A model generated the notes under the pieces. It was not told the DNA's origin and did not search any database. It worked only from the letters and a program-made list of their open reading frames with translations. This document shows positions 62,536 to 64,000 of a stretch of 64,000 nt of DNA, one piece after another (the first letter of the stretch is position 1; the number at the start of each line of letters is the position of its first letter). This stretch comes from Flaccisagitta enflata (Eukaryota; Chaetognatha; Sagittoidea; Aphragmophora): positions 46,562,001 to 46,626,000 of the forward strand of contig OZ231127.1 of NCBI GenBank assembly GCA_965153355.1. The letters run 5' to 3'. Both the position numbers and the translations under genes were made by a program.

Positions 62536-64000
62536 TAGATTTTTGTTCTTGTTGCCATTTTAAAGAAAATTTGAAGCTCTTTAATTTGCCCATGGATATC
62601 AAGTAGCAAAGACAATCCTAAGCTGCATCCTTGACAAAAACGGAAATAGTAAAATTGCCTGCTAGAAATATCAAAATGAGCATTTTTTTCAATCGGAGAT
62701 TTTTGTCTTTAAACCTGTGCCATTTTTAAACGAATGAAGCTACAATGACCAGCAACGTCGCATTTGGAAGATTTTTTGCAGAACTTTCAAATGGTTACGC
62801 AAAAACTAGCAATACAAAGTGCCCTTTGTCGTAGTTACTTTTACACCTCACCACCGACTACCTCGCCAACTTGTACGCCTTGATGCCACGGCGTATTTAG
62901 CATGTCATCCAATTTGAAGGCGGATCCATCAACTACTAACGTAGAGCTTGAAAAAGACAAACTCGTGGACCTCAACAATTCAGATTTTGCTCTGAAATCA
63001 AATTCAACTGCGTGTAAGATAAAATCACCACAGCCAAACGCTAGCGTCTACAATCCTGGCAACGGCCCAGGTGGATAGATCTTGAAGTTCTGCTTTGGAT
63101 TCCAACCGGAAAACAAAGAATTAAAGCACCCTTGATTTTTAAAATCGAATCAATTGACATGTTTCATACAATTTTCTGTTCATGCACTCAGAGTTAATAT
63201 CTGGGGACATAAAGGTCAACTTCATCGCAGACAGTTAATATTTATTTTAATCTATAGTATTTTATATACATTATGGTCAATCTTTTTTTCAGCGATGTCA
63301 CTCATTAGGTTGGGAAGATATTTCACTTTTCCTTTTAGATCTACTTCCTTACTCGGATGAAGATGTGTGTAAAGGTGATTTTTATGGTGCGATTTTTCTT
63401 GTCATCATTGCTGTCTTACTATGCTGTAGGGAGTTACGCACTGGAGTTACTTCTTACCTGATCAATTTTTCCATGATACTAAATTACATTACAAAGCCTC
63501 ATGCATGTAGTCAGATTTACCTTCATTATTGTGATGAACTGTCTGAGCATCTGTGTACCCGTCCCTCCATTTATTTGTTTTTTTTTTTGGGCAGTCTGTC
63601 TCTCTTTCTTAACGCGTATGTATACATTGGAATGTTAACTCTGACTTAGAGAAAATGTCGGTGGAGATGAGTTTTAAAAGAAGTCGTAGAATAAGTGTTA
63701 CCTTTTTTTTCCACTCTTTTAATGAAAAATGTTTGTGAAACATCATAACGAGTAATGCTGAAGACTTGTGAACACCACAGTTTTATTCAGCGCCCTCACT
63801 TTAGTCAAATTGCAAAAAATCTTTTTTGAGCGAGCTTTTTTACCCCCTCTGATATCGCCGCCTAACTAATGCATAAGCAACATATTCATCCATACTTGGA
63901 TTGGAAAATCAATTTTAGTGCAACAAAATGCTGTTTACAAAAAACGTTCTCTTTTTAATGCGGCGCACCGAACAAGGTGATTATTGTCAAATGCAAAAAA
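62536..64000. other. Gene-free right flank
   Basis: AT-rich. Small frames at 63154-63360 and 63365-63649 have no recognised domain, sequence similarity or splice context. Nothing further is supported. Confidence 0.45.

Overview
This window is animal nuclear DNA, most likely from an invertebrate. Three genes split by GT-AG introns lie on the minus strand. Two of them have clear animal orthologues: CHMP2B of ESCRT-III and PCF11 of the mRNA cleavage/termination machinery. More than half of the window is dispersed and tandem repeats. I cannot name the species: no rRNA or mitochondrial marker is present, and the repeat families are not ones I can place in a single taxon.

Layout. 1-3.4 kb: a five-exon minus-strand gene for an unrecognised 281-residue protein with an N-myristoylation-type start, one membrane helix and an acidic tail. 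3.4-7.3 kb: an intact 889-codon envelope-like glycoprotein ORF with no gag or pol beside it. It is followed by a long-terminal-repeat-like promoter block carrying three well-formed heat-shock elements, a TATA box and AATAAA. 7.3-12.6 kb: microsatellites and a cluster of foldback elements (GGGCAGCGGCCCC ends) filled with GGCCTCAAAT tandem repeats. 12.65-16.3 kb: an AT-rich locus with a two-helix membrane ORF followed by a superfamily-1-helicase-like P-loop ORF broken by a single in-frame TGA. 16.3-35.6 kb: a dense bed of transposable elements, many with readable ends: TA-flanked MITEs, one element with a 10-bp target duplication, nested insertions, a 3.6-kb inverted duplication, and TIR-less elements with a GTCY-type core. 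35.6-37.8 kb: CHMP2B, four exons. 38.6-41.8 kb: composite repeats. 42.3-60.6 kb: PCF11, 18 coding exons whose splice phases all agree, giving a predicted 2312-residue protein. Its introns hold MITEs and many minisatellites. 60.6-64 kb: gene-poor flank with one MITE.

How the genes relate. PCF11 and CHMP2B are housekeeping genes with no evident functional link. They share orientation but are separated by 4.5 kb of repeats. PCF11 has the CTD-interaction domain, the linker repeats and both zinc fingers, so it should be a functional termination factor. The lineage-specific material is the solitary envelope ORF with its heat-shock promoter block, the membrane-protein/helicase-like pair, and the repeat families. 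Exon coordinates were assigned by eye from splice consensus, phase and remembered family similarity; no alignment was run.
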